From assembly GCF_002210285.1 (NCBI RefSeq), contig NZ_MWQE01000001.1, positions 62,001 through 126,000 of the forward strand: a DNA stretch of 64,000 nucleotides. Direction: 5' to 3'. This stretch comes from Fibrobacter sp. UWR2. Lineage in GTDB: Bacteria > Fibrobacterota > Fibrobacteria > Fibrobacterales > Fibrobacteraceae. The notes beneath the pieces are model-generated. The model saw only the letters and a program-made list of their open reading frames with translations. It had not been told where the DNA came from and did not search any database. Shown here one piece after another: positions 51,034 to 58,229 of this stretch (the stretch's first letter is position 1; every line of letters begins with the position of its first letter). The position numbers were made by a program, and so were the translations under genes.

Positions 51034-52875
51034 ATGTTTGGATTAAAAAAGAACTCGCTTGGCGGGGCTGTTGCCCTTGCCTTTTTGGGTATGGCCTCTC
51101 AGGCTTTCGCGCACCCGGATAGTTTGGTGCTTACGCCCCCGCTGGGATGGAACAGCTGGAACGTATTCCACGAAAACATTAACGAAAAGCAGATTCAGGA
51201 AATCGCCGACGCGATGGTCAATTCCGGCTTGAAAGACGCGGGCTACATTTACCTGAACCTCGACGATAACTGGATGGACACCAAGCGTGATGCGCAAGGC
51301 AACCTCCAGAACAACCCGAAGACTTTCCCGAGCGGCATGAAGGCCATTGCCGATTACGTGCATGCGAAGGGCCTCAAGTTCGGCCTTTACGGCGACCGCG
51401 GCAAGCGTACCTGCCACCATTACAACAGCAACTGGCAAAGTGAAAGCGGTTCCAATGGCCGCGAAGAACAGGATGCCAAGAAACTCGCCGAATGGGGCGT
51501 GGACTACTGGAAGTACGATAACTGCGATTCCGACCCGAGCACCCAGGAAAAAGATTACACCGCCATGTCCAAGGCCCTTCGCAATTCCGGACGCGATATC
51601 GTGTTCAGCATTTGCATGTGGGAATACAAGGACTGGATGCCCAAAATCGCTAACCTCTGGCGCACCACTTTCGATATCGGTCCCGAATGGATTTCTACCT
51701 CCTGGTACCGCGGCGTCTACGAAATTATCGATGCCAACAACAAGTATTGGCAAATTGCAAAGCCCGGCCACTGGAATGACCCGGACATGCTCGAAGTCGG
51801 CAACAGGGGCCTCTCTTACGAAGAACAACGCTCCCAGATGACGATGTGGTCCATCATGGCCGCTCCCATCATGATCAGTTCTGACGTGCGCAACATGAGC
51901 AACGAGACCAAGGAACTGTACCTGAACAAGGACATGATTGCCATCAACCAGGATTCCCTGGGCGTTCAGGGCCACCGCATCTCTGACAAGCAAGGCAAGC
52001 AGGTTTGGACCAAGCCCTTGAAGAATGGCGACCTTGCCGTGGCACTCCTCAATAACAACAACTCTACTCAGACTGTGGAATGCAACTTTGCAGACATTGG
52101 CGTAGAAGGTGAAGTGGAAGTCCGCGATGCTTGGAAAAAGAAGGATTTGGGACCGGTTTCCCACGTATCTATAGAACTTCCTGCTCACGGTTCTGCATTG
52201 CTCCGCTTGGTTCTCAAGCCGGTTCCTCGCGGACTGTTCAAGGGTGAGGCTTTCGCCATTCCGGGCAAGATCGAGATGGAAGATTTCGACATTAACGGCG
52301 TGGGTCAGGGCAACACCACCTACAACGAAAACGATACCGATGACCATGGTGCTGAAACCAATGGTGGCACGAGCTACCGCCCGGGTACCGGTGTCGATAT
52401 CTACAAGAAGGCAACCGGATACATTGTGGGCTACAATCAGGCTGGCGAATGGCTCGAGTACACCGTAAAGGTCGCCTCAACTGGAACTTACACCATGAAG
52501 GCTGCTGTGGCTTCGGCAAACAATACTTCGAGTTTCAAGCTTTCTATGGACGGTAAGGACATTACCGAAGAAATTTCTGTGCCGCAGGCAACCACTGGCG
52601 AAGACAATTACGATGAATACAATGTGGTCGAAACCGATGTGAGTTTGACGGAGGGCGAACATATCCTCCGCTTTACGGTCACCGGCGACTGGATGGACAT
52701 CGACTACATCGAATTCTGCGAAAAGGAAAAATGCGAAGATCCGACTTCGATTGGCGTGGTGGCTCCGGCCAAGGTACGCGATGCCTCTACGGCTCGTCTC
52801 CGCGTTAAGGGTAACCAGGCGTTCATTGAAAAGAACGGTATGCGATTTGACCTGACCGGTCATCGCCTGCGTTAA
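51034..52875 (+). CDS. GH27 alpha-galactosidase with CBM6
   Basis: A 613-residue secreted alpha-galactosidase. The frame is open from 50938, but GTGGAG spaced 6 nt from ATG 51034 and the signal peptide (MFGLKKN...SQAFA) favour that start; ATG 51028 is an alternative. The GH27 barrel shows TPPLGWNSWN, YWKYDNC with nucleophile D162, and WNDPDML (about residues 247-253) with the acid/base Asp. A C-terminal beta domain (QVWTKPLKNGDLAVALLNN) is followed by CBM6 (about 408-565). The tail ends at FDLTGHRLR, equivalent to only the first part of the C-terminal domain of the neighbouring enzymes. It would release galactose from galactomannan or side chains of xylan. Confidence 0.94.
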   Translation: MFGLKKNSLGGAVALAFLGMASQAFAHPDSLVLTPPLGWNSWNVFHENINEKQIQEIADAMVNSGLKDAGYIYLNLDDNWMDTKRDAQGNLQNNPKTFPSGMKAIADYVHAKGLKFGLYGDRGKRTCHHYNSNWQSESGSNGREEQDAKKLAEWGVDYWKYDNCDSDPSTQEKDYTAMSKALRNSGRDIVFSICMWEYKDWMPKIANLWRTTFDIGPEWISTSWYRGVYEIIDANNKYWQIAKPGHWNDPDMLEVGNRGLSYEEQRSQMTMWSIMAAPIMISSDVRNMSNETKELYLNKDMIAINQDSLGVQGHRISDKQGKQVWTKPLKNGDLAVALLNNNNSTQTVECNFADIGVEGEVEVRDAWKKKDLGPVSHVSIELPAHGSALLRLVLKPVPRGLFKGEAFAIPGKIEMEDFDINGVGQGNTTYNENDTDDHGAETNGGTSYRPGTGVDIYKKATGYIVGYNQAGEWLEYTVKVASTGTYTMKAAVASANNTSSFKLSMDGKDITEEISVPQATTGEDNYDEYNVVETDVSLTEGEHILRFTVTGDWMDIDYIEFCEKEKCEDPTSIGVVAPAKVRDASTARLRVKGNQAFIEKNGMRFDLTGHRLR

Positions 52876-52909
52876 TCTAAAAAGTTCTCCTCCTAACAAG
52901 AACAAAACG

Positions 52910-52936
52910 CCCCGCTATTGCTAGCGGGGTATTTTT
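52910..52936 (+). terminator. Terminator after the GH27 gene
   Basis: An 8-bp CCCCGCTA/TAGCGGGG stem (52910-52917 with 52922-52929) is followed by TATTTTTT. Confidence 0.9.
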
Positions 52937-52972
52937 TATATGCATCAAGCAGCCGGACGAATATCGGAATCA

Positions 52973-54481
52973 CTAATCAATGCATGAGAACAAGGCGCGC
53001 ATCTTGTCGTGATTCTTGATTCCGGGAGCGTCTTCGACACCGCTGGAAACGTCGATGAGTTCAGGCTGGAACTTGTTGATGAGGGTTGCGGCATTTTCGG
53101 GGTTGATGCCGCCTGCAAGCCAGAGCGGCAAATCGCCTGCTTTTTCGCGCAGCAGTGTTTCGGGAATGGTCTTGCCGGTACCGCCGGGAATGCCTTCTAC
53201 CTTAGCATCCAGCAAGATGCGGGGTTCTCCGCTCTTGCGGAGGGAAGCAACTTGCTCGAAGTCTGCGGATTCGCCCACTCGGGCGGCGCAGTAGTGGGCG
53301 AGGTTGGTGTCGGCTGCTGATGGCGCGATTCCGTGGAACTGGACTGCATCCAAGATGCCTTCCTGTGCAAGCCGGATGGCGGTCTTGCCTTCTTCGGAAT
53401 TCGGGTCGGTAATGACGCCGACGAGGAGCGGACCGTTTTTGTTTGCGTTAGATGTGCGAAGTTTTGTGGCGAAACTGCGCACGAAGCTTTCGGTCGTGAG
53501 ACGCTTTGTGGTGCTGAAAACAAACCCGAGCATGTCGGCTCCGAGTTCGGCGGCAAGCATGCCGTCTTCTTCGCGCGTGATGCCGCAGATTTTGACCAAC
53601 GGGCGGCGCACATCTTGTCGTCCAAATTTGCGTTCGGCAAATTTTTTCCAGAACTTGCCCTTCGCATTTTCGCGCCCGCTTTCGAATGCGTTCACGACTT
53701 CCTTGGCAAGCGGAGGATTCTTGGCTACAGCTTCGCCTACGAGGATTCCTGTAAACCCGAGGCTACGTGCATAGTCGGCATCAGCCGGCGTGAGGATTCC
53801 CGATTCGAAAACCGCCTTTGCCGGGAGCTTGCTGCGAACCGATGCCGGTACCAGCGGGTCCGTATGGAACGTGGCGAGGTCGCGCGAGTTCACGCCTGCG
53901 ACAATCGTCTTTGCGGCGCCGTCTCCGAGGGCTTCCGTCACGATTTGCAACTTGCGGAAGTCATCCTTTTCGCGGACTTCGACAAACGCCTGCATGTCGT
54001 AAGACTGCGCGCGCTTTGCCATCTTCACAAGTTGCTCGTCATCTAGGATGCGTGCAATCAAAAGGACGGCATCGGCGCCGCAACGGTAGGCGATGTTGAT
54101 TTCGTCTTCGTAGAGCAAGAAATCCTTGCGGAGCACGGCGCAGGCGTGTAGCCCCTGCTGGCGGCGCTTTTCCATCAGGTCTGCAACCGCAATCAAGTCG
54201 CGGAGCGAGCCTTTAAAGAAATTGCCTTCGGTCAGCACCGAAACCGCCTGGGCATGCGCTTCGGCGTATGTCGTCGCGAGCCTTACCGGGTCCAAGTCCG
54301 GAGCGATATCGCCCTTCGATGGCGATGCGCGCTTGACTTCGAGAATCGCACCCGCATTGCCGAGGAATTCCGTATGGCCTACGCGGCGCTTTTCCGGAAT
54401 GTCGATGCCAAAGTTAAGCCCAAGCCGTTCGATGTCGGCTTTGCGCATCCGCACTATCTTCGCAAGAATATCTTCGCTCAT
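52973..54481 (-). CDS. trpCF: Indole-3-glycerol-phosphate synthase / phosphoribosylanthranilate isomerase fusion
   Basis: A 502-residue bifunctional enzyme for two consecutive tryptophan steps. TrpC (about 1-265) shows ILEVKRASPSKGDI, AVSVLTEGNFFKGS, LRKDFLLYEDEI, GVNSRDLATF and the FESGI phosphate-binding segment. TrpF (about 285-502) begins RPLVKICGITREEDGMLAAELGADMLGFVF. The frame is open to 54532, but the extra N-terminal residues come from a REP-like intergenic repeat, so ATG 54481 (MSEDILAKIV) is chosen. It follows trpGD with about 65 nt containing that repeat. The fusion is the same as in enterobacteria. Confidence 0.94.
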   Translation of the reverse strand: MSEDILAKIVRMRKADIERLGLNFGIDIPEKRRVGHTEFLGNAGAILEVKRASPSKGDIAPDLDPVRLATTYAEAHAQAVSVLTEGNFFKGSLRDLIAVADLMEKRRQQGLHACAVLRKDFLLYEDEINIAYRCGADAVLLIARILDDEQLVKMAKRAQSYDMQAFVEVREKDDFRKLQIVTEALGDGAAKTIVAGVNSRDLATFHTDPLVPASVRSKLPAKAVFESGILTPADADYARSLGFTGILVGEAVAKNPPLAKEVVNAFESGRENAKGKFWKKFAERKFGRQDVRRPLVKICGITREEDGMLAAELGADMLGFVFSTTKRLTTESFVRSFATKLRTSNANKNGPLLVGVITDPNSEEGKTAIRLAQEGILDAVQFHGIAPSAADTNLAHYCAARVGESADFEQVASLRKSGEPRILLDAKVEGIPGGTGKTIPETLLREKAGDLPLWLAGGINPENAATLINKFQPELIDVSSGVEDAPGIKNHDKMRALFSCID

Positions 54482-54546
54482 GTTTTTGTACTTCAAAATG
54501 AAAGGAGATACCCGCCTGCGCGGGCATGACATCCATTATTGTTCTT

Positions 54547-56142
54547 TTAGCTATTCGTTTCGACCTTGACTTCCTCGATCTTCTTCAGAACGGAGCCGTC
54601 TTCCATCGCCTTCATGGCCTTGTCGAAGCCTTCCTTGATGCTCTCCGCCTTCTTGCTGATGTAGAGGGCGGCACCGGCGTTCAGGGCGCAAGCGTACTTG
54701 ATGCCCGGGCGGCCCTTGCCGTTCAGCACGTCGAGAGCGAGGTTGAAATTGTCGACACCCGTACCGCCGGCGAGGTCTTCAGGATCCACGGAAGGGATGC
54801 CGAAGTCCTTGGGATCGATGCGGTAAGTCTTGTACTCGCCATCTTCCAGGATTTCGGCGATGGTCGTCGGCACGCAGGGCGAAATTTCGTCGTAGCCGTC
54901 GTCACTGATGGCGACCATCACGCGCTTCGCGCCGAGGGCCTTTGCCGCCTTGGTGAACGGTTCCAGCACGGTCGTGCTATAGACACCGAGCATCAGGTAC
55001 TTGGCTTCGGCCGGGTTCGTGAGGGGGCCGAGCAAGTTCATGATGGTCTTTACGCCGAGAACGCCGCGAACCGGGCCGGCAAAGCGCATGGCACTGTGGT
55101 AAACAGGCGCCATCAGGAACACGAAATTCGTCTTGTTGATGACGCTCGCGGCCTTGTCCGGAGTCATGTCGAGCTTGAAGCCTGCGGCCGTGTAGAAGTC
55201 GGCGGCACCGGACTTGCTAGAAACCGCACGGTTGCCGTGCTTTGCAATCTTTGCGCCACAGCTGGCGGCAATCAGGCCGGAGAGCGAGCTCACGTTGAAG
55301 CTGCCCTTGCCGTCGCCACCGGTACCCACGATGTCGGTGAGTTCGTCACCGCTGTAGGGGAACTTGCGCTTCTTGCTGCTGAGTACCTTCGCGCAGCCGG
55401 CGATTTCGTCGGCGACAGGGCCCTTGCTGGAAAGTGCGGTAAGGATTGCGGCCATCTGGCGTTCGTCCATGATGCCGTCGGTCAAGTCTTCCATGAACAT
55501 TTCGGCGGTTTCGCGGCTCAAGTCCTTGCCCTCGGTAAGCGTGTTCAAGATTCCACGCACGTCGAGCGGTTCGCGACGGTAGTTGAGGAACGCCTTGAAG
55601 AATTCGTCGGCGCGGCCGCTGGCAATAGATTCCGGGTGGAACTGCACGCCTTCAATCGGGAGCGTCTTGTGGCGGATGCCCATGATGTCGCCGTCGGTGG
55701 CTCGGGCGGTCACTTCGAAGTCGGCAGGAAGTGTCGATTCATCGATGACGAGGCTGTGGTAACGCGTGAAGATGTTCTTCTTGCCGATGGTGCGGAACAG
55801 TCCCTTGCCGTCCAGGTCGATTTCTTCGGCGATGCCGTGCTTGATGAACTTGGCCTGCACAATCTTTGCGCCAAAGGCGTAACCGATGGCCTGGTGACCG
55901 AGGCAAACGCCGAGAATCGGGAGCTTGCCCGCAAAGTGCTTGATGGCTTCCACGGATATGCCGGCGTCTTCGGGGCGGCCCGGGCCCGGACTCACGATAA
56001 GGCGGCTCGGGTTCAGCTTTTCGATATCGGCGATGGTGCATTCGCGGCTACGGAGCACGCGGATTTCTTCAGTAGTAATCTTGGCCAACGCTTGGTAAAC
56101 GTTGTAAGTAAAAGAGTCGTAGTTATCGATAATGACGATCAT
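54547..56142 (-). CDS. trpGD: Anthranilate synthase glutaminase / anthranilate phosphoribosyltransferase fusion
   Basis: A 531-residue bifunctional protein. The TrpG part (about 1-190) has IIDNYDSFTYN, the glutaminase nucleophile in LGVCLGHQ and FHPESIASG. The TrpD part (about 198-531) has VGTGGDGKGSFNVSS, KHGNRAVSSKSGAADFY and GPLTNPAEAKY. The start ATG 56142 follows the trpE stop by one nucleotide (TAAGATG), so the two are translationally coupled. TrpG supplies ammonia to TrpE, and TrpD uses the anthranilate produced. A large antisense frame over the same bases is not a gene. Confidence 0.95.
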   Translation of the reverse strand: MIVIIDNYDSFTYNVYQALAKITTEEIRVLRSRECTIADIEKLNPSRLIVSPGPGRPEDAGISVEAIKHFAGKLPILGVCLGHQAIGYAFGAKIVQAKFIKHGIAEEIDLDGKGLFRTIGKKNIFTRYHSLVIDESTLPADFEVTARATDGDIMGIRHKTLPIEGVQFHPESIASGRADEFFKAFLNYRREPLDVRGILNTLTEGKDLSRETAEMFMEDLTDGIMDERQMAAILTALSSKGPVADEIAGCAKVLSSKKRKFPYSGDELTDIVGTGGDGKGSFNVSSLSGLIAASCGAKIAKHGNRAVSSKSGAADFYTAAGFKLDMTPDKAASVINKTNFVFLMAPVYHSAMRFAGPVRGVLGVKTIMNLLGPLTNPAEAKYLMLGVYSTTVLEPFTKAAKALGAKRVMVAISDDGYDEISPCVPTTIAEILEDGEYKTYRIDPKDFGIPSVDPEDLAGGTGVDNFNLALDVLNGKGRPGIKYACALNAGAALYISKKAESIKEGFDKAMKAMEDGSVLKKIEEVKVETNS

Positions 56143-56143
56143 C

Positions 56144-57592
56144 TTAGTTTTCTCCTTCGAGCACGGCGCGGATGGCACCCAATTTTTCATTCGTTTCTTC
56201 GAATTCGCGGTCGGCGTTCGAGGCCGCGACAATGCCACCACCGGCCTGCAGGCTGATGGTCTTGCCCTGCTTGAGGCAGCAACGGATGGCGATGCAGAAA
56301 TCCAAGTCACCGTCGGATTCCATGTAGCCAACCGCACCGGCGTAGAAGCGGCGCTTGACCTTTTCGAGGCCAGAAAGGATTTCGATCGCGCTGATTTTCG
56401 GAGCGCCGCTCACCGTACCTGCCGGGAAGCTGGAGCGCAGCACTTCGATGGCCTTCTTGTTCTTTGCCACACGGCCCTGCACGTCAGAGACCAGGTGAAT
56501 CACGTGGCTGAACTTTTCGCATTCCATGTACTTGGTCGTTTCCACCGTACCGGCTTCGCAGACGCGGCCCAGGTCGTTACGGGCCAAGTCCACGAGCATC
56601 AGGTGTTCGGCGCGTTCCTTCGGGTCACTCTTCAAGTTCTTCATCAGGGCTTCATCTTCGGCATCATCCTTGCCGCGGCGGCGGGTACCTGCAATCGGGT
56701 GAATCGTCGCAATGCCTTCACGCACGCGCACGAGGCTCTCCGGCGAGGCACCGATAAACTGGTGCGTACCGTAATCGAGGAAGAACATGTACGGAGACGG
56801 GTTCACCGTACGGAGGCGGCGGTAAATGTCGAGCGCCGCGATGTCGCTTGCAAACTGAATGCGGCGGGAAGGCACGGCCTGCACGATGTTGCCGGCGATG
56901 ATATGCTTCTGCAAAGCTTCGACCTTTTCCACGTATTCCTTGCGGGACTGTTCCAGGTCGGTCATCGTAATGCCCTTGCCGTACTGCTGTTCCGGGGCGA
57001 GGTAGCTGAAGTCGAGGTCGGCGAGGCGGGCTTTCACCTTTTCGATGGCGGCCTTCAAATCAATCTGGTGTTCTTCATAGTTCAGGGCGAACAAGTGAAG
57101 CTTTTCGGTAAAGTGGTCAAACACGATGTAGATGTGGCCCACCAGGAATTCCGCTTCGGGAATGTTGAGTTCATCGACCTGCGGGGCGAGGCGAATCGTA
57201 TCGCAACGGGCACAGAATTCGTAACCGAGGTAGCCCACGCCCGAAGAAGGAATAGGAATCTGGTTGGGCGGCACTGTATTTTCGGCAGAGATCAGCGTGA
57301 GGGCGTCGAGAATATCACCTTCGCCTTCCTTGAGGAACGTGCTTTCCTTGCCGTCGATGATGATGCTCACGTCCTTCTCGTTCTGGCGCAGACGGAAGCC
57401 TTCGTCCACCATCAGAGTGGAGTAGCGGCTACGGCCATGCGAGAAGCTAGCCGATTCGAAGATTGCCTTCGCGCCGAGCTTCCTGCCGAGCGAAAACGGG
57501 GTGTAACGTTCACCGGGCAGCGCCACGTAGATGCTGTCGGTACGCGGCTCGTAACCCGGTTGTTCTGTGATGTGCTTGATCTTGTTCGTCAT
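56144..57592 (-). CDS. trpE: Anthranilate synthase component I
   Basis: A 482-residue chorismate-binding enzyme that makes anthranilate with TrpG. Signatures include GYLGYEFCARCDTIRL, QAVPSRRIQF, SPYMFFLDYGTHQFIGASPESLV, IAGTRRRGKDD, HLMLVDLARNDLGRV and the C-terminal RSSFPAGTVSGAPKISAIEIL with RRFYAGAVGYM. The frame is open to 57745, but the upstream part overlaps the attenuator; ATG 57592 with AGAGGATC upstream is chosen. It is the first structural gene of the trp operon and is controlled by the leader at 57690-57829. Confidence 0.95.
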   Translation of the reverse strand: MTNKIKHITEQPGYEPRTDSIYVALPGERYTPFSLGRKLGAKAIFESASFSHGRSRYSTLMVDEGFRLRQNEKDVSIIIDGKESTFLKEGEGDILDALTLISAENTVPPNQIPIPSSGVGYLGYEFCARCDTIRLAPQVDELNIPEAEFLVGHIYIVFDHFTEKLHLFALNYEEHQIDLKAAIEKVKARLADLDFSYLAPEQQYGKGITMTDLEQSRKEYVEKVEALQKHIIAGNIVQAVPSRRIQFASDIAALDIYRRLRTVNPSPYMFFLDYGTHQFIGASPESLVRVREGIATIHPIAGTRRRGKDDAEDEALMKNLKSDPKERAEHLMLVDLARNDLGRVCEAGTVETTKYMECEKFSHVIHLVSDVQGRVAKNKKAIEVLRSSFPAGTVSGAPKISAIEILSGLEKVKRRFYAGAVGYMESDGDLDFCIAIRCCLKQGKTISLQAGGGIVAASNADREFEETNEKLGAIRAVLEGEN

Positions 57593-57689
57593 GTGATCCT
57601 CTGGTTTATAAATTCTTTTGCGTTTCTCGGTTTCGGGTTCCGCAAAGGCTTTTTTGTCCCGGAGGATTTCAGCGATTTGGGTAAAAGAG

Positions 57690-57769
57690 AAAGGCCTCCG
57701 TGAGTCCGGAAGCCTTTGCTTAAAATCTTGGGTGATTTGCGACAAATACCGGGCTCTATGTTAGAGTCC
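57690..57769 (-). promoter_or_regulatory. trp operon attenuator (alternative hairpins)
   Basis: Minus-strand RNA can form a 1:2 hairpin (57751-57769, GGACTCTA with TAGAGCCC). Alternatively it forms a 2:3 antiterminator (GAGCCCGG at 57749-57756 with CCGGACTC at 57702-57709, one mismatch). The third option is a 3:4 terminator (57690-57700 with 57707-57717, one mismatch) followed by CTCTTTT. Strand 1 overlaps the end of the leader peptide just after its Trp codons, as in classical attenuation. Confidence 0.75.
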
Positions 57770-57817
57770 GCGCCACCAACGACGGTTGAAGCATGCTGTT
57801 GTCACAAAGTTCATCAT
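57761..57817 (-). CDS. trpL: trp leader peptide
   Basis: An 18-residue frame, MMNFVTTACFNRRWWRGL, with two adjacent Trp codons four codons before the stop. The stop codon lies within the 1:2 hairpin sequence. Low charged tRNA-Trp would stall the ribosome at WW, freeing strand 2 to pair with strand 3 and letting transcription reach trpE. The ATG is 6 nt after a TAATTT box, so the leader mRNA may have almost no 5' untranslated region. Confidence 0.8.
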   Translation of the reverse strand: MMNFVTTACFNRRWWRGL

Positions 57818-57823
57818 GGTCCA

Positions 57824-57852
57824 AAATTACCAATCGGGCGGATTTTTGGCAA
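57824..57852 (-). promoter_or_regulatory. trp operon promoter
   Basis: On the minus strand TTGCCA (57847-57852), a 17-bp spacer and TAATTT (57824-57829). Confidence 0.6.
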
Positions 57853-57914
57853 GGGGTTGTCCCTAAAAAAGTGTTTTTCTCTGAAAAAATGGCGTTTTTT
57901 CGCAAAAAAAAGGA

Positions 57915-57944
57915 AGAGCGACTCCTGGTGAAGGGAGCCGCTCT
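57915..57944 (-). terminator. Terminator-like hairpin upstream of trp
   Basis: AGAGCGACTCC pairs with GGGAGCCGCTCT (one mismatch); on the minus strand it is followed by TTCC and eight T. No minus-strand protein gene precedes it. Confidence 0.6.
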
Positions 57945-58229
57945 AGTATGGTCTCAACAAAGAGAGGTGTAAGTCTAACCAGTAAATTCCCATCCGGGAA
58001 CGTGTATTTTTAGTTTATGCGTTACGTACAAAATATATACAATTATGAGCAAGAGGATTGTTATTAAATTCTGTTTTTTATTTGCCTTGTGTCCTACTCT
58101 TCATATACAGCCTATTACAACGCGTCTTACAAAAGGTTTATGTGTAATAAAATTGTAAGTTATTTGCCCGATTTGCGACCCTGCATAAAAAATATCATAA
58201 TGCTATTATTAGGCATCTTTTGAGGTTTT
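57945..58229. other. Intergenic region between trp and the LplT-Aas gene
   Basis: No coding frame was recognised. On the minus strand a TATATT (forward AATATA near 58032-58037) could start a transcript of about 110 nt ending at the 57915-57944 terminator, including a TTCCC-GGAT-GGGAA hairpin near 57986-57999; this may be a small RNA. The part nearest 58230 is AT-rich and probably holds the promoter of the plus-strand gene. Confidence 0.3.

Noticed and set aside
54526-56256. Long plus-strand frame opposite trpGD
   Set aside because: The minus strand carries intact TrpG and TrpD motifs; the plus frame is a by-product of codon bias.
56132-57703. Long plus-strand frame opposite trpE
   Set aside because: The minus strand carries complete TrpE signatures and an upstream leader; no support for the plus frame.
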